A stretch of DNA of 64,000 bases, taken from positions 1,853,419 to 1,917,418 of the forward strand of contig NZ_QWDC01000001.1 in the NCBI RefSeq assembly GCF_003432115.1, in the 5' to 3' direction. Positions 63,454 to 64,000 of this stretch are shown one piece after another. This DNA comes from Mucilaginibacter conchicola. Its GTDB lineage: Bacteria > Bacteroidota > Bacteroidia > Sphingobacteriales > Sphingobacteriaceae. Each line of letters begins with the position of its first letter. Position 1 is the stretch's first letter. Under the pieces are notes generated by a model that saw only the letters and a list, made by a program, of their open reading frames with translations, had not been told where the DNA came from and ran no database searches. Position numbers and translations under genes: made by a program.

Positions 63454-63765
63454 ATGGATTACAATGTGTATTTATTGGCGACAGACCCCAGCAACCCTTG
63501 CCGGGATGTAATACACTCAAGAGATACCAGTTTGAAGATACGAGTGTATTGTTTAAGTGAAGATCAGTTTACCCCAAGTGATAACGAGATACAGCTATAT
63601 GGGTATGCGCATAATAAGCTATATGCGTTTGAAACCATTAACATTAATGCCGAAGATGCCCTTGACGTAGTAAGCGCTATACAATGGTATGCCGACTATA
63701 TTGAGTATCCTGAGATGGAAATTTTGCCCGAAGACCCGCGCGGGAACCACGAAATTGCCATGTGA
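63454..63765 (+). CDS. hypothetical protein, 103 residues
   Basis: No family is recognised. The soluble, acidic protein begins MDYNVYLLATDPSNPCRDVI and has alternating strand and helix character (KIRVYCLSEDQF; EDALDVVSAIQWYADYIEYP). It diverges from the small-RNA array and precedes tRNA-Val by 140 bases. Confidence 0.6.
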   Translation: MDYNVYLLATDPSNPCRDVIHSRDTSLKIRVYCLSEDQFTPSDNEIQLYGYAHNKLYAFETININAEDALDVVSAIQWYADYIEYPEMEILPEDPRGNHEIAM

Positions 63766-63817
63766 TAAAATTTATTTCATTGCTTTTCTGCCACTTATAT
63801 TTTTTTTGAAATATTTT

Positions 63818-63849
63818 TTTGACACATTAAAAGTAAACTCTATATTTGC
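63818..63849 (+). promoter_or_regulatory. tRNA-Val promoter
   Basis: TTTG (63818-63821), exactly 19 bases, then TATATTTGC (63841-63849) is a perfect Bacteroidota promoter. The leader before the tRNA is about 50 bases and contains GGGAGCTCAGCT, similar to the tRNA 5' end. Confidence 0.88.
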
Positions 63850-63906
63850 ATTCCCAAACGCAAGGGAGCTCAGCTAATCAGAAATGATTAAAAGGGCAAA
63901 CAAAAA

Positions 63907-63981
63907 GGGAGCATAGCTCAGCTGGTTCAGAGCATCTGCCTTACAAGCAGAGGGTCACAGGTTCGAATCCTGTTGCTCCCA
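63907..63981 (+). tRNA. tRNA-Val (anticodon TAC)
   Basis: This is a 75-base cloverleaf. The acceptor stem is GGGAGCA/TGCTCCC, the anticodon arm TCTGC-CTTACAA-GCAGA with TAC at 63942-63944, and the T arm ACAGG-TTCGAAT-CCTGT. The 3' CCA is not encoded. More tRNAs may follow beyond the window edge, since no terminator is seen. Confidence 0.97.
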
Positions 63982-64000
63982 CGAAAAGAGAGTCAAACAG

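Overview
The window looks like the chromosome of a Bacteroidota bacterium in the family Sphingobacteriaceae, most likely Mucilaginibacter or Pedobacter. The grounds are promoters of the Bacteroidota form (TTTG, about 19 bases, TAnnTTTG), scarcity of Shine-Dalgarno sites, TonB-domain proteins, paired Tat-type ferritin-like proteins, a phosphocholine-specific phospholipase C, a GH29 fucosidase with its mutarotase, and dense palindromic intergenic repeats. The genus is inference; no rRNA gene is present.

Layout. Positions 1-11.7 kb hold a minus-strand S10/spc/alpha ribosomal superoperon, from rplC to secY, map and the start of infA. From 11.7 to 18.9 kb a block of seven non-ribosomal genes (rhomboid protease, DUF4180, a fungal-type prephenate dehydrogenase, a coiled-coil membrane protein, an EVE-like protein, a VOC protein, a BNR lipoprotein) separates rplC from rpsJ. 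From 18.9 to 22.5 kb lies the str operon rpsL-rpsG-fusA-rpsJ, with its own promoter and terminator. From 22.6 to 36.8 kb is a mosaic of single genes and small operons: tRNA-Gly, a serine hydrolase, DinB, fucosidase plus mutarotase, GNAT, phospholipase C, an ArnT-like transferase, an esterase, an MBL-fold enzyme and a LolA-like protein. At 37.4-37.95 kb a gene-free gap holds a promoter, a structured RNA and a strong terminator. From 38 to 50 kb are DUF3810, serS, rsmI, lnt, a GlcNAc-kinase-like protein, a response regulator and an RND efflux operon. From 50 to 61 kb are an M61 peptidase, a PAS protein, a BlaI/M56-TonB regulatory pair, a beta-CASP nuclease, a cytochrome c, a 2OG oxygenase and a very glutamine-rich DUF6600-like protein. 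From 60.9 to 62.4 kb are two ferritin-like proteins. From 62.5 to 63.4 kb there is no gene, but three tandem copies of a roughly 200-base unit that looks like a small-RNA gene with its own control region. A hypothetical protein and tRNA-Val end the window.

The strongest candidate for an undescribed system is the 62.6-63.4 kb array. Each copy, read on the minus strand, has two TTCTAC direct repeats exactly 21 bases apart, a conserved promoter-like block, a CCCTT-UGAG-AAGGG hairpin, an invariant 21-base unpaired stretch containing TTTTTCAT (antisense to ATGAAAAA), and a GC hairpin followed by six T. Changes in the terminator stem are partly compensatory, which supports RNA function. The second candidate is the 37.7-37.9 kb RNA, whose ends pair with each other as in 6S RNA.

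A further theme is intergenic structure. The rplC, rpsL and infA promoters each place a GTCC-hairpin at the very start of the transcript. Several operon spacers are long palindromes built from short repeated words that differ at every site. At least five families of REP-like palindromes and a composite element of about 330 bases recur.
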